From contig CAKQSB010000013.1 of NCBI GenBank assembly GCA_934271735.1, positions 1-62,236 of the forward strand: a DNA stretch of 62,236 bases, in the 5' to 3' direction. The DNA is from an uncultured Clostridia bacterium (GTDB lineage Bacteria > Bacillota > Clostridia > Christensenellales > Borkfalkiaceae). The notes under the pieces are model-generated. The model made no database searches. It saw only the letters and a program-made list of their open reading frames with translations, and was not told the DNA's origin. Below, piece after piece: positions 52,363 through 60,240 of this stretch (its first letter is position 1; every line of letters begins with the position of its first letter). Made by a program: the position numbers and the translations under genes.

Positions 52363-52977
52363 TTAAAAATTATCGTCCGCGAAAACGTAAACGCTTTCGT
52401 ACTCGGGCAGGGTTTCTTTTGTGATTTCGATCGGGTTGGAAACTTTCGTAACGCCCGGCATACGCCTTAAAAAGTCGCTCGCGTCCGAAATGTCGATTTC
52501 CGATCTTTTTGTCTTATAATGCATAGGCACGGTGATTTTCGCTTTTATAGCCTGCGCGTACTTTGCGGCTTCCGCTCCGCCGATCGTGTAATTTCCGCCG
52601 ACGGGGATAAACAACACGTCCGTTTCGCCAATCTCCTCGACGAGCCTTTCGGTAAAATACTCCCCGATATCGCCCATATGGCAAAATTTGATTCCGTCGA
52701 TTTGGAAAACGAAAATACGGTTTTCGCCGCGGAGCGCGCCGAGACGAGGATCGTGATAGGACTCTATCGCAAGAAATCCGTCCTCGCTCGAAGTTATGAT
52801 CTTCTTCGCGTTCACGCCCGCCGTGAAATTATGGTCGAAATGATTATGCGAAACGGTGCAATAATCACACGATACTCTTTTCATATCGAAACCTGTTCCG
52901 TCGAACGGATCGGTTACAACGCTTTTGTCTTTACCCTGCAAAAAAAACGACGAATGTCCGAGATATTCGATTCTCAT
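52363..52977 (-). CDS. Metallo-beta-lactamase-fold hydrolase (YtkL/UlaG-like)
   Basis: 204 residues. LGHSSFFLQG at the start and SHNHFDH (metal-binding His and Asp residues), GDIGEYF and VPMHYKT as further metal ligands. Belongs to the small UPF0173/UlaG-like group; substrate unknown. Lies upstream of rho on the same strand, 68 bases apart. Confidence 0.92.
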   Translation of the reverse strand: MRIEYLGHSSFFLQGKDKSVVTDPFDGTGFDMKRVSCDYCTVSHNHFDHNFTAGVNAKKIITSSEDGFLAIESYHDPRLGALRGENRIFVFQIDGIKFCHMGDIGEYFTERLVEEIGETDVLFIPVGGNYTIGGAEAAKYAQAIKAKITVPMHYKTKRSEIDISDASDFLRRMPGVTKVSNPIEITKETLPEYESVYVFADDNF

Positions 52978-53128
52978 AAAAACTCCCGAAAATAAAGTAA
53001 AAAATCAATCCGCCCTAATGTGTTTAAGCAACGTGTTTTCCGACGTTTACTTACGTTTTACACGCGTGCGCGAGCGTAAATATAACTTGATACGATATAT
53101 TATACAGTAAATTCCCGAAAAAGTAAAA

Positions 53129-53166
53129 CAAAAAAAGCCGAAATCGTTCATTTCGGCTAATTTTCA
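53129..53166 (-). terminator. Terminator after the COG2509-like flavoprotein gene
   Basis: AGCCGAAA pairs with TTTCGGCT; on the minus strand a run of seven T residues follows. It lies about 35 bases past the stop codon. Confidence 0.85.
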
Positions 53167-53197
53167 AATTGAAATTTTAAATTTTTCGGGCAGTTGT

Positions 53198-54718
53198 TTA
53201 TCGGGAAAACTTTTCGCCGATTTTCATCGCGACTCTGATTCCGTCCGCCGCCGCGCTCATTATTCCGCCCGCGTAACCGCAACCCTCTCCGCAGGGGTAA
53301 AGATTTTCCACGCCTATGCTCTCGAAATTGTCTCCGCGGGTTATTCTTACGGGACAGGAAGACCTCGTTTCGAAACCCGTTATAATCGCTTCCGAACTGT
53401 CGAAACCTTTTAGTTTTCCGCCCAGATCTTTTATGCCGATTTTAAGGTTTTCGGATATAAATTCAGGCAAGCCCTCGTTGAGGTCGGAAAGTTCATATCC
53501 GCGGCTATAAGTCGGTTTAACGGCAAAAAGTCTGTCCGAACGTTTGCCCGAAAAGAAGTCGCCCAAAGTCTGAACGGGGGCTTTGTAATCCCCTCCGCCG
53601 AGACGGAAAGCAGCTCTTTCCGTCTGCCGCTGAAGCTCCACGCCGCCGAGTGTTCCATTCAAAAAATCGTTCGGATAAACCTCGCACAAAACCGCGCTGT
53701 TGGAATTTTCGCCGTCTCTCGCATAAAGGCTCATACCGTTTGTAACGACCATATTTTCTTCGGATGCGGACGGCATTACGTAGCCGCCCGGACACATACA
53801 AAACGTGAAAACGCCTCTTTCTCCCTTATGGCTCGCAAGTCTGTAATCCGCCGCGGGAAGAAGAGGGGCGAATTTCTCGCCGTACTGAGCGATATCTATA
53901 TCGCGGCGTTTATGCTCTATTCTCACGCCCATCGCGAAAGCTTTTCTTTCCATAGGCACGCCTTCGCTTAAAAGTTCGGCGAAAGTATCTCTCGCGCTGT
54001 GCCCTATCGCGAGAACGAGCGCGTCGGCTTTCATTTCCTCGCCGTTTGCGATAACCGAAACGACTTTGCCGTTTTTTACGTTGATTTTTTCGAGTTTATG
54101 AGAAAACAAAACCTTGCCGCCGAGCCGTTCTATCTCCTCGCGCATACTTTTTATCGTGGACGGAAGTTTGTCGCTGCCGACGTGAGGTTTTGCGAGATAT
54201 TCTATATCCTCGGGCGCGCCGTGCGAAACGAAATCGCGTAAAATCGTTTTTATAAGCGGACTTCCTATGCCTGTGTTAAGCTTGCCGTCCGAGAACGTTC
54301 CCGCCCCGCCTTCACCGAACTGAATGTTGCTGTTCGGGTCTAAAAAACCGTCGTTTACGAACTTATAGACCGACTTTTGCCTTTCATCTACGCTTTTTCC
54401 GCGCTCTAAAACCGTCGGCTTATAACCCGCCCTCGCAAGGTATAACGCGCAGAAAATTCCCGCCGGACCGAAACCTGCGATTACTATTTCGCAAGGCTTT
54501 TCCGCGCGCTTAACGGCGGGCTTATCCGCCTCGGCAAAAGGCTTATCGGAAATCTCCGCGCTATATACATAATATATATTACTCTTGTCTCTCGCGTCCA
54601 GAGATTTTTTCAGAACGCGGAAATACGCTGCGTTTTTTATCCCCGATTTTTTCTGCGCGGCGCGCTTCACTTCCTCGAAAGTCGCCGTGACGGACATTTT
54701 TATGTTATCGATTTTCAT
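53198..54718 (-). CDS. FAD-dependent dehydrogenase (COG2509-like)
   Basis: 506 residues. After an N-terminal domain of about 75 residues comes an FAD-binding motif (IVIAGFGPAGIFCALYLARAG), then FGEGGAGTFSDGKLNTG, an NAD(P)-like middle (ALVLAIGHSARDTF) and a C-terminal FAD strand (NLYPCGEGCGYAGGIMSAAADG). Electron donor and substrate are unknown in this family. It is followed 12 bases upstream by a second flavoprotein gene, so the pair is probably one operon. Confidence 0.93.
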   Translation of the reverse strand: MKIDNIKMSVTATFEEVKRAAQKKSGIKNAAYFRVLKKSLDARDKSNIYYVYSAEISDKPFAEADKPAVKRAEKPCEIVIAGFGPAGIFCALYLARAGYKPTVLERGKSVDERQKSVYKFVNDGFLDPNSNIQFGEGGAGTFSDGKLNTGIGSPLIKTILRDFVSHGAPEDIEYLAKPHVGSDKLPSTIKSMREEIERLGGKVLFSHKLEKINVKNGKVVSVIANGEEMKADALVLAIGHSARDTFAELLSEGVPMERKAFAMGVRIEHKRRDIDIAQYGEKFAPLLPAADYRLASHKGERGVFTFCMCPGGYVMPSASEENMVVTNGMSLYARDGENSNSAVLCEVYPNDFLNGTLGGVELQRQTERAAFRLGGGDYKAPVQTLGDFFSGKRSDRLFAVKPTYSRGYELSDLNEGLPEFISENLKIGIKDLGGKLKGFDSSEAIITGFETRSSCPVRITRGDNFESIGVENLYPCGEGCGYAGGIMSAAADGIRVAMKIGEKFSR

Positions 54719-54730
54719 TTTTATTATCCT

Positions 54731-55939
54731 TTAACTTTGCTTGCTTGCCGAAATTTTTTCCGCAACCGTCATCGCGGAAGAATATGCCCATTGCAGATTG
54801 TAACCGCCGCAATCGCCGTCTATATCGAGCGCTTCGCCGGTAACGAAAAAACCTCCGATTTTTTTAAGTTCCAGATCTTCGGTAACTTCGTCGAGTTTCA
54901 CTCCCCCTCTTGTCACCTGAGCATAATCGAACCCGAGAGTTCCCGCGACTTTAAGTCTGAAATCCTTAGCGCAAACGGCGATTTTTCTTATCGAACGTTC
55001 GCTTAAATCGTTTGCTCCGCATCTTCTCCCTATCGCCCTGCCTATCTGCTTGTTGATAACGCCGGTTAAAATATCGTCGGACAAAATATACGGCATCGAT
55101 TTAACCTTTTGCGAAAGGAAATCGAAAAGCTCGCCTTCCGTTTTATCGGTAAAAGAAAGAGATATTTCGGGATTTTTCGCGCCGACAAGATATGACGAAA
55201 GGTAAAAAACCGCGTTTCCGCTCACGCCGTAATCCGTGAAAAGAACGTCGCCGTAAAATTCGCTTAAGAATTTATCGCCGTCAAAGGCTTTAACCGTCGC
55301 TTTTTCTTTGAGACCTTTAAGCCCCTTAAGATAAGTCGTGTCTGTTTTAAGCTGAACGATCGCCGGGAAAAGCGGAGTTATTTTAACGCCGAACTTTTCC
55401 AGAATTCCGAACGCTTTGCCGTCCGTGCCGTACTGCTTTCCGGCTTTTCCGCCCGCGGCGAACACGACGCGCTTCGCGAAATACTCCCCGCTTTTCGTCA
55501 AAATTGAAAATCCGCACGAAATTTTTTTTATTTCTTCGCACTCGGAATTCGTTTTTATATCCGTTTTTAAAAAGTCGAGTTTAACGCGCATCATATCGAG
55601 AACGGAAGAAGCTTGCAAGCTCGATGGGTAAATCCGCTCGCCTTCGTAAACGACGGGTATTCCTAAATTATAAAAGAAGCCGATAATCGACTTATATCCG
55701 TACTTTTCGATTGCGTTCACCGCGTTTGTTTTTTCGCCTGCCGAATGATAGTGTTCTGCGGTAAGGCTTAAATTCGAAATATTGCCCCTGCCGTTGCCGG
55801 TGGCGAGAATTTTCTTTCCGACCCTGTCGTTCCTCTCGAAAACGGCAATATTTTCGCCGCCGAAACGCTCCGATAAAACGATTGCGGCGACAAGCCCGGA
55901 GAAGCCTCCGCCTATGATTGCGACTTCGTATTCTTTCAT
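54731..55939 (-). CDS. BaiN/HI0933-like flavoprotein
   Basis: 402 residues. N-terminal IIGGGFSGLVAAIVLSERFG and a GKKILATGNGRGNISNL motif typical of the HI0933/BaiN family, VFAAGGKAGKQYGTDG, and a C-terminal FFVTGEALDIDGDCGGYNLQWAYSSA split around the FAD site. Some members reduce bile-acid intermediates, but most have unknown roles. The gene contains, in sense-independent fashion, a 15-base match to the dispersed intergenic core (55682-55696). Confidence 0.93.
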   Translation of the reverse strand: MKEYEVAIIGGGFSGLVAAIVLSERFGGENIAVFERNDRVGKKILATGNGRGNISNLSLTAEHYHSAGEKTNAVNAIEKYGYKSIIGFFYNLGIPVVYEGERIYPSSLQASSVLDMMRVKLDFLKTDIKTNSECEEIKKISCGFSILTKSGEYFAKRVVFAAGGKAGKQYGTDGKAFGILEKFGVKITPLFPAIVQLKTDTTYLKGLKGLKEKATVKAFDGDKFLSEFYGDVLFTDYGVSGNAVFYLSSYLVGAKNPEISLSFTDKTEGELFDFLSQKVKSMPYILSDDILTGVINKQIGRAIGRRCGANDLSERSIRKIAVCAKDFRLKVAGTLGFDYAQVTRGGVKLDEVTEDLELKKIGGFFVTGEALDIDGDCGGYNLQWAYSSAMTVAEKISASKQS

Positions 55940-56049
55940 TTATCCTCCTCCGACGCTGTACGACTTGTGATTTTATACACGAATTATACCACATTCGCCA
56001 TTTTTTTCAAAATATTTTGATATGTTTTGACATAAATTACTGTTTTCGG

Positions 56050-56078
56050 TTGACAATAACGATTTTTTACTTTAAAAT
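56050..56078 (+). promoter_or_regulatory. Promoter of the coiled-coil/YegP gene
   Basis: TTGACA, 17-base spacer, TAAAAT, followed by a leader of about 85 bases that contains a CGCGC/GCGCG hairpin. A second TTGACA lies 20 bases upstream. Confidence 0.8.
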
Positions 56079-56169
56079 AAAGTAGTAGTTATTTAAAGTG
56101 AACGCGCATACTACGCGCGACCTGAATTAACTGCTCTTTCAGTCGAAATTTACTCAGAGGTCACAAATT

Positions 56170-58638
56170 ATGCCGGGAACAACTTTTTCGATGCAAACAC
56201 TGAAAAATTCTTTGGTAACCCTTTTAGGGTTCGATGTGGAAATTTGGCAAATCGCAGTCGTGGGATTACTCCTCGTCGCGCTTGTCGTCTGCATCGTTAT
56301 CGCCGCGATTAAATCGGGTAAAAAACGCAAAGTTCGCATAAGGAAGTATATCGAAAACGAAGAAAAAGCGATACTTCTCAGAAAGCAACTCCGCGCCGTT
56401 GACAGCGAGATCGCCGCGATAAATTTCGAATATCGCCACGAAAAAGCCGCCGCGGACGCTTCGATAGTCAAGATAAATTCCGACTATCGCAACGAATACG
56501 GCAGAGCCGACAGCGAATACTGTTTTTCCTGCGACAAACTCCTTAAGCTCAACGAAAAGCTGAGGGATATTTCTCTGCGCCTTAAAAAGAAAGGTATAAA
56601 GGAAGACGAATCGGACGCGCTTAAAAAAGAGTTCGGAAAAATCGAAGCCGAACACGACGATCTTTCCGAAGACGTGGCGAAAATGCGCGAAGAGAAAAAC
56701 GAAAGAGACAAAGAGCTTAAAGAAAAACTCGATAAAGCCGAAGCCGAAAGAAAGCTCAAAAAGGACGATTACACTGCCAAACTTTCCGAAAAAGAAAGGG
56801 AAAGAAAAGAGATTACCGACCAACTCGACAAGCTTGCCGCAACTCAGGTCAAGATAAGCGTTAAGGACGCGGAAGCAATCCTCGCGGAATTCAGAGCAAG
56901 CGACGAAGCCGAAAAGGAAGTTCGCTTGAAACAGGCGCAGGAAGACGTCGAGAAAGCCAAAAACGAATATCTCGGCGCGCAGGAACTCCGCTCCCGTTAC
57001 GAACGCGAACGCGCGGACGCGGTTGCCTCCGCCAAAGAGGACGCTAAACGCAAACGCACTTTGGAAATCGCTCAGACGGAAACGGAAGCCAAAGTCGGCT
57101 ACTCCTCCCCGAATGCCGCGCTTGCTGACAAGGAAGAAACCAAAGAAGTTACCGACGCGATAAACGCCGCGGAAGCTCGCAAGACAATCGAAGAGTTCCA
57201 AAGCGCAGCGAACGCTCCCGAAGACGATACGGCAGCTACGGCAACGACCGAAGAAGCCGCAAACGATACGACGGCGGAAATAGCAGAAGAAGTTAACGAA
57301 GAACTTAAAGCCGAGGTTGAGGAAGGCGTTAAAACCGAAACCACGGAAGAAACCGCTCCCGAACAGGAAGCGACGGAAACGAAAGCCGAGGACGAACACA
57401 ACGCCGAACCGACGGACGATGAAGCCCTCGCCGCGCTCGAGAACCTCGAGAATACCATGGAAGGCGTAGACAAGAGCGCCAAAGAAGAAGTTATCGCCGA
57501 GGTTGAAGAAGAGGCTTCGGAAGCCGAAAAACTCGAAATCGAAGAAAAAGCCGAAGAAGTAACCGCAGAAACCGCAACGACCGCAGAAACCGCAACGACC
57601 GAAGAGACCGCAGAAGAAGCCGCCGAAGAAACGACTTCCGAGGAAGAAACGGCTACGGAAACCACGGAAGTTGCCGCAGAAACGGATAACGAAGCGGCGG
57701 ATAACACCGAAACCATTACCGACGAAGAAATTTCCGAAAACGCGGAAGAACCGCTTACGGAAACCTCTATAGACGAATTCGAAAACGAAATCGCCGAAAT
57801 AGGCGTTACGGGCATAGAAGACGAAATCGACGAGGAAATTTCCGAAGAGGAAAGCGACATCCCCGAAACCGACGACGGCGCAGGCGAAACGGTTGAAGAA
57901 ACAAGCGAAACGGCCGAAAGCGACGAAATCGCAACAACCGAGGAAACCGCGGCAACGGAAGAACCCGCAATCGCCGCAATCGATACAGCCGAGGAAGTAA
58001 CCGCGACAACCGCAGAGCCGGAAGTCATAACCGAACCCGAGGAAGTTGTTCCCGAAACAACCGGAACTATCGAAACCGCCGAAACTATCGAAACCGTTAC
58101 GGCAGAACCCGAGGTTGCAAGCGAACCCGAAGTTAAAGAAGAGAAAATCATTCGTATGCCCAAAGTTTACTATAACGACGGCATACCCGCAACGCCCATT
58201 CATAAGAAGAGCAAATACTCCAAACCCGTTACGAGACTTCTCGTTAAAAAGCCCGCAGTCACCGAAGATCAGACGGCTGCCGCTCCTTTAAAGGAAGAAC
58301 CGAGAAAGAGCGCGTACCTCGGAAAATGGAAAGTGGAAAAGACCGAAGACGGAAAGATTTTCGCAAAGCTCAGAGCTTCGAACGGAGGAATACTTCTCAC
58401 CACTCCCGTTTACACATCCGAAATCGGGCTTAAAAACGGCATAGCTTCCATAAAGAAATGCCTTGCGGCCGATAACGTTAATATCACCGCAAACAAAAAC
58501 GGAAAGTTTGTGTTCAAGATCTCTACCCCGTCGGGCAGAACGATTGTAACGAGCGATCAGTACGGCGCGAAATTCCAGTGCGAAAAAGCTTTGGATTCGG
58601 CTAAACGTTTTGCCGAAACCGCGGTAATTTCCGAATAA
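56170..58638 (+). CDS. Membrane-anchored coiled-coil protein with acidic repeat region and C-terminal YegP (DUF1508) domains
   Basis: 822 residues. One membrane helix (about 27-48) followed by a basic stop (KSGKKRKVRIRKY). Residues 60-320 are a long charged coiled coil (KLRDISLRLKKKG, KEKERKEIT). Residues 340-650 are almost entirely Glu, Thr and Ala (TAEEATAT-like runs), unordered and strongly acidic. The end (about 715-815) has two DUF1508/YegP half-repeats (GKWKVEKTEDGKIFAKL and GKFVFKISTPSGRTIV). No signal peptide, so the bulk is probably cytosolic. Likely a membrane-tethered scaffold; nothing in the neighbourhood fixes a function. Confidence 0.88.
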   Translation: MPGTTFSMQTLKNSLVTLLGFDVEIWQIAVVGLLLVALVVCIVIAAIKSGKKRKVRIRKYIENEEKAILLRKQLRAVDSEIAAINFEYRHEKAAADASIVKINSDYRNEYGRADSEYCFSCDKLLKLNEKLRDISLRLKKKGIKEDESDALKKEFGKIEAEHDDLSEDVAKMREEKNERDKELKEKLDKAEAERKLKKDDYTAKLSEKERERKEITDQLDKLAATQVKISVKDAEAILAEFRASDEAEKEVRLKQAQEDVEKAKNEYLGAQELRSRYERERADAVASAKEDAKRKRTLEIAQTETEAKVGYSSPNAALADKEETKEVTDAINAAEARKTIEEFQSAANAPEDDTAATATTEEAANDTTAEIAEEVNEELKAEVEEGVKTETTEETAPEQEATETKAEDEHNAEPTDDEALAALENLENTMEGVDKSAKEEVIAEVEEEASEAEKLEIEEKAEEVTAETATTAETATTEETAEEAAEETTSEEETATETTEVAAETDNEAADNTETITDEEISENAEEPLTETSIDEFENEIAEIGVTGIEDEIDEEISEEESDIPETDDGAGETVEETSETAESDEIATTEETAATEEPAIAAIDTAEEVTATTAEPEVITEPEEVVPETTGTIETAETIETVTAEPEVASEPEVKEEKIIRMPKVYYNDGIPATPIHKKSKYSKPVTRLLVKKPAVTEDQTAAAPLKEEPRKSAYLGKWKVEKTEDGKIFAKLRASNGGILLTTPVYTSEIGLKNGIASIKKCLAADNVNITANKNGKFVFKISTPSGRTIVTSDQYGAKFQCEKALDSAKRFAETAVISE

Positions 58639-58673
58639 AATCAAAGTGATAAAAGCTTTTTAATAATTACAAA

Positions 58674-58720
58674 AAAACAAAAAGCGAACGGTTAATTTTA
58701 AGCCGTTCGCTTTTTGTTTA
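58674..58720. terminator. Bidirectional terminator, followed by a second hairpin (58729-58763)
   Basis: AAAAGCGAACGG pairs with CCGTTCGCTTTT between the convergent YegP-type gene and the kinase gene. A second, very GC-rich hairpin (GGCGGCAGCCGC/GCGGTTGCCGCC) lies ten bases further. Confidence 0.9.
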
Positions 58721-58771
58721 ATATTTAAGGCGGCAGCCGCAAAAAGGATTTGCGGTTGCCGCCGGTTTTCG

Positions 58772-59347
58772 TTAAATTTGTTTTATGTCGTTTACGAGGT
58801 TTTCAAAACCTTCCGCCTCTCCGCCGTTTCTTTTGCCGTTATAGCAAAGAAGCGCGTCTCCGAGATTTTCGGGAGCGGAAAAATTCACGTTCTTGATATA
58901 ATCGCTCCAGTTGGAAAGTTTCCACCTGTCTCTGTCCGAATTTCTCCGTTTCATATTGTGAAAACAAGTGTCTTCGTCCGACTCGATCCAGATTATCACA
59001 AGCTTCGCGCCCGCGTAATTTATTTTTTTTCTGAGCCTCGCCATATATTCTTCGTCACGAAGTTCCGAAGTGAACGGCGCGTTTAAAATAACCGTATCGT
59101 TATATTTCAAAGCTTCGGAAGCGATGTCGAGAATTGCTTCGTATTCATAGTCTCGTATTTCGCGTTTGAAAAACTCCGAACTTCTGTTATATGGCTTTCT
59201 CGCAACCGAAAAAATACGCTTTGAAAGCGGAATAAGGCTATCCTTATCGAGATAAACCGAACCGTAAAGCTCGGCTGCTATTCTCCTTGAAAGTCTCGTT
59301 TTGCCGCAAGCGGGCGGCGAGGTCACGAGCAGAAGTTTTTTTGACAC
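58772..59347 (-). CDS. P-loop kinase (AAA_33/cytidylate-kinase-like)
   Basis: 191 residues, GTG start. Walker A TSPPACGKT at residues 9-17, then DKDSLIPLS and a lid with RRNSDRDRWK. Resembles small nucleotide- or sugar-kinases that cannot be assigned further. Single gene. Confidence 0.85.
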   Translation of the reverse strand: MSKKLLLVTSPPACGKTRLSRRIAAELYGSVYLDKDSLIPLSKRIFSVARKPYNRSSEFFKREIRDYEYEAILDIASEALKYNDTVILNAPFTSELRDEEYMARLRKKINYAGAKLVIIWIESDEDTCFHNMKRRNSDRDRWKLSNWSDYIKNVNFSAPENLGDALLCYNGKRNGGEAEGFENLVNDIKQI

Positions 59348-59492
59348 GCATACGCTCCAAAGCGAAAATATCTTAAGAAAATATCTTTCCGATACAATCG
59401 CATTTTTGATACGCTTATTTTATCACAAAACTTAAGTTTTATCAAGAAATTTTAAAGACGTTAAGCGATTTAGAAAATATTTATGTTTCAGA

Positions 59493-59882
59493 TTAAATAT
59501 ATCCGTTGCATTTTGAAATCATTATAGAAAACCCAAGCCACCTATATCCACATTCAAACAAAGCTATCGCCCCTATAATAAATCCCGCAAACGCAATTCC
59601 GTTTTTCCCCTTTTTTAAATCTTTCATTCCGGCGCAACTTAAAACAATCCCGATAAAAGCAAGGGCAAACGCAACATACCACAATGCAATATTGCTATGG
59701 CTATACAAAACAGCAATAACAGACACGACAAAACCGATTGCCCCGAAACAGTTTTCCGAATTTCCTTTATCACCTTTCGTCGCTTTACTCTCAACAACGA
59801 TTTTCTTATCTACGGAACTACCGCAATAAGGACAGAAAGAAGAATCGTCTTCAATCTCTTTCCCGCAATTCTTACAATACAT
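59493..59882 (-). CDS. Zinc-ribbon membrane protein
   Basis: 129 residues from the ATG at 59882 (MYCKNCGKEIEDDSSFCPYCG), preceded by AGGGA. Four cysteines (Cys3, 6, 17, 20) form a zinc ribbon; a Ser/Lys linker leads to three membrane helices with a DUF4190-like look (GFIIGAIALFECGYRWL). Divergent from an XRE regulator that likely controls it through operators in its promoter. Function unknown, possibly a membrane stress protein. Confidence 0.82.
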   Translation of the reverse strand: MYCKNCGKEIEDDSSFCPYCGSSVDKKIVVESKATKGDKGNSENCFGAIGFVVSVIAVLYSHSNIALWYVAFALAFIGIVLSCAGMKDLKKGKNGIAFAGFIIGAIALFECGYRWLGFSIMISKCNGYI

Positions 59883-59897
59883 ATAATTCCCTACTAT

Positions 59898-59912
59898 GTA
59901 CATAATATGTAC
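59898..59912. promoter_or_regulatory. Operator O1, GTACATAATATGTAC
   Basis: 15-bp near-perfect palindrome (arms GTACATA/TATGTAC around a central A). Lies in the leader of the zinc-ribbon gene, 31 bases (about three helical turns) from O2, which is its exact reverse complement. Confidence 0.85.
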
Positions 59913-59922
59913 TTTTTTACAA

Positions 59923-59951
59923 ATTATAGTACATATTATGTACAATGTCAA
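59923..59951 (-). promoter_or_regulatory. Promoter of the zinc-ribbon gene with operator O2 in its spacer
   Basis: TTGACA (59946-59951), 17-base spacer, TATAAT (59923-59928). Operator O2, GTACATATTATGTAC (59929-59943), fills the spacer, so a bound repressor would directly block RNA polymerase. Confidence 0.88.
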
Positions 59952-59970
59952 GCGAACGGGAGATAATTAT

Positions 59971-60177
59971 ATGATTAAAATCGGAGCAAAACTTAAAGAA
60001 CTACGAAAATCCGAGGGGCTTACCCAACAACAACTTGCGGACAAGCTCGGGATAAACCGTGTGAACTACACAAGATATGAAACCGATGCTGTGAGACCGG
60101 ATTACGAAACGCTTATTCAGCTTGCGGACTTATATCATATCTCTTTAGACGAGCTGTTCGACAGAGATAAATTCTAA
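59971..60177 (+). CDS. XRE-family helix-turn-helix regulator
   Basis: 68 residues from the ATG at 59971, seven bases after GGGAGA; the longer frame upstream is less likely. Single HTH_3 domain: LKELRKSEGLTQQQLADKLGINRVNYTRYETDAV split over the helices, then YETLIQLADLYHISLDELFDRDKF. Small repressor, probably autoregulated and controlling the divergent zinc-ribbon gene through O1/O2. Confidence 0.9.
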   Translation: MIKIGAKLKELRKSEGLTQQQLADKLGINRVNYTRYETDAVRPDYETLIQLADLYHISLDELFDRDKF

Positions 60178-60178
60178 A

Positions 60179-60231
60179 ACAAAACCCTTGTAAAAGCCGA
60201 GTTAATCGACTTATACAAGGGTTTTCGCATT
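60179..60231 (+). terminator. Terminator with dispersed core (copy 6)
   Basis: AAACCCTTGTA pairs with TACAAGGGTTT; the loop includes GTTAATCGACTTA, the core again. Orientation fits termination of the XRE gene, and the GGGTTTTCGCA end matches the other copies. Confidence 0.88.
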
Positions 60232-60240
60232 TTAATGGAA

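Noticed and set aside
56266..58203. Long open frame (645 codons) opposite the coiled-coil/YegP gene
   Set aside because: It is an antisense artefact of the Glu/Ala/Thr-rich coding strand, giving a Phe/Gly/Cys-rich low-complexity translation without motifs.
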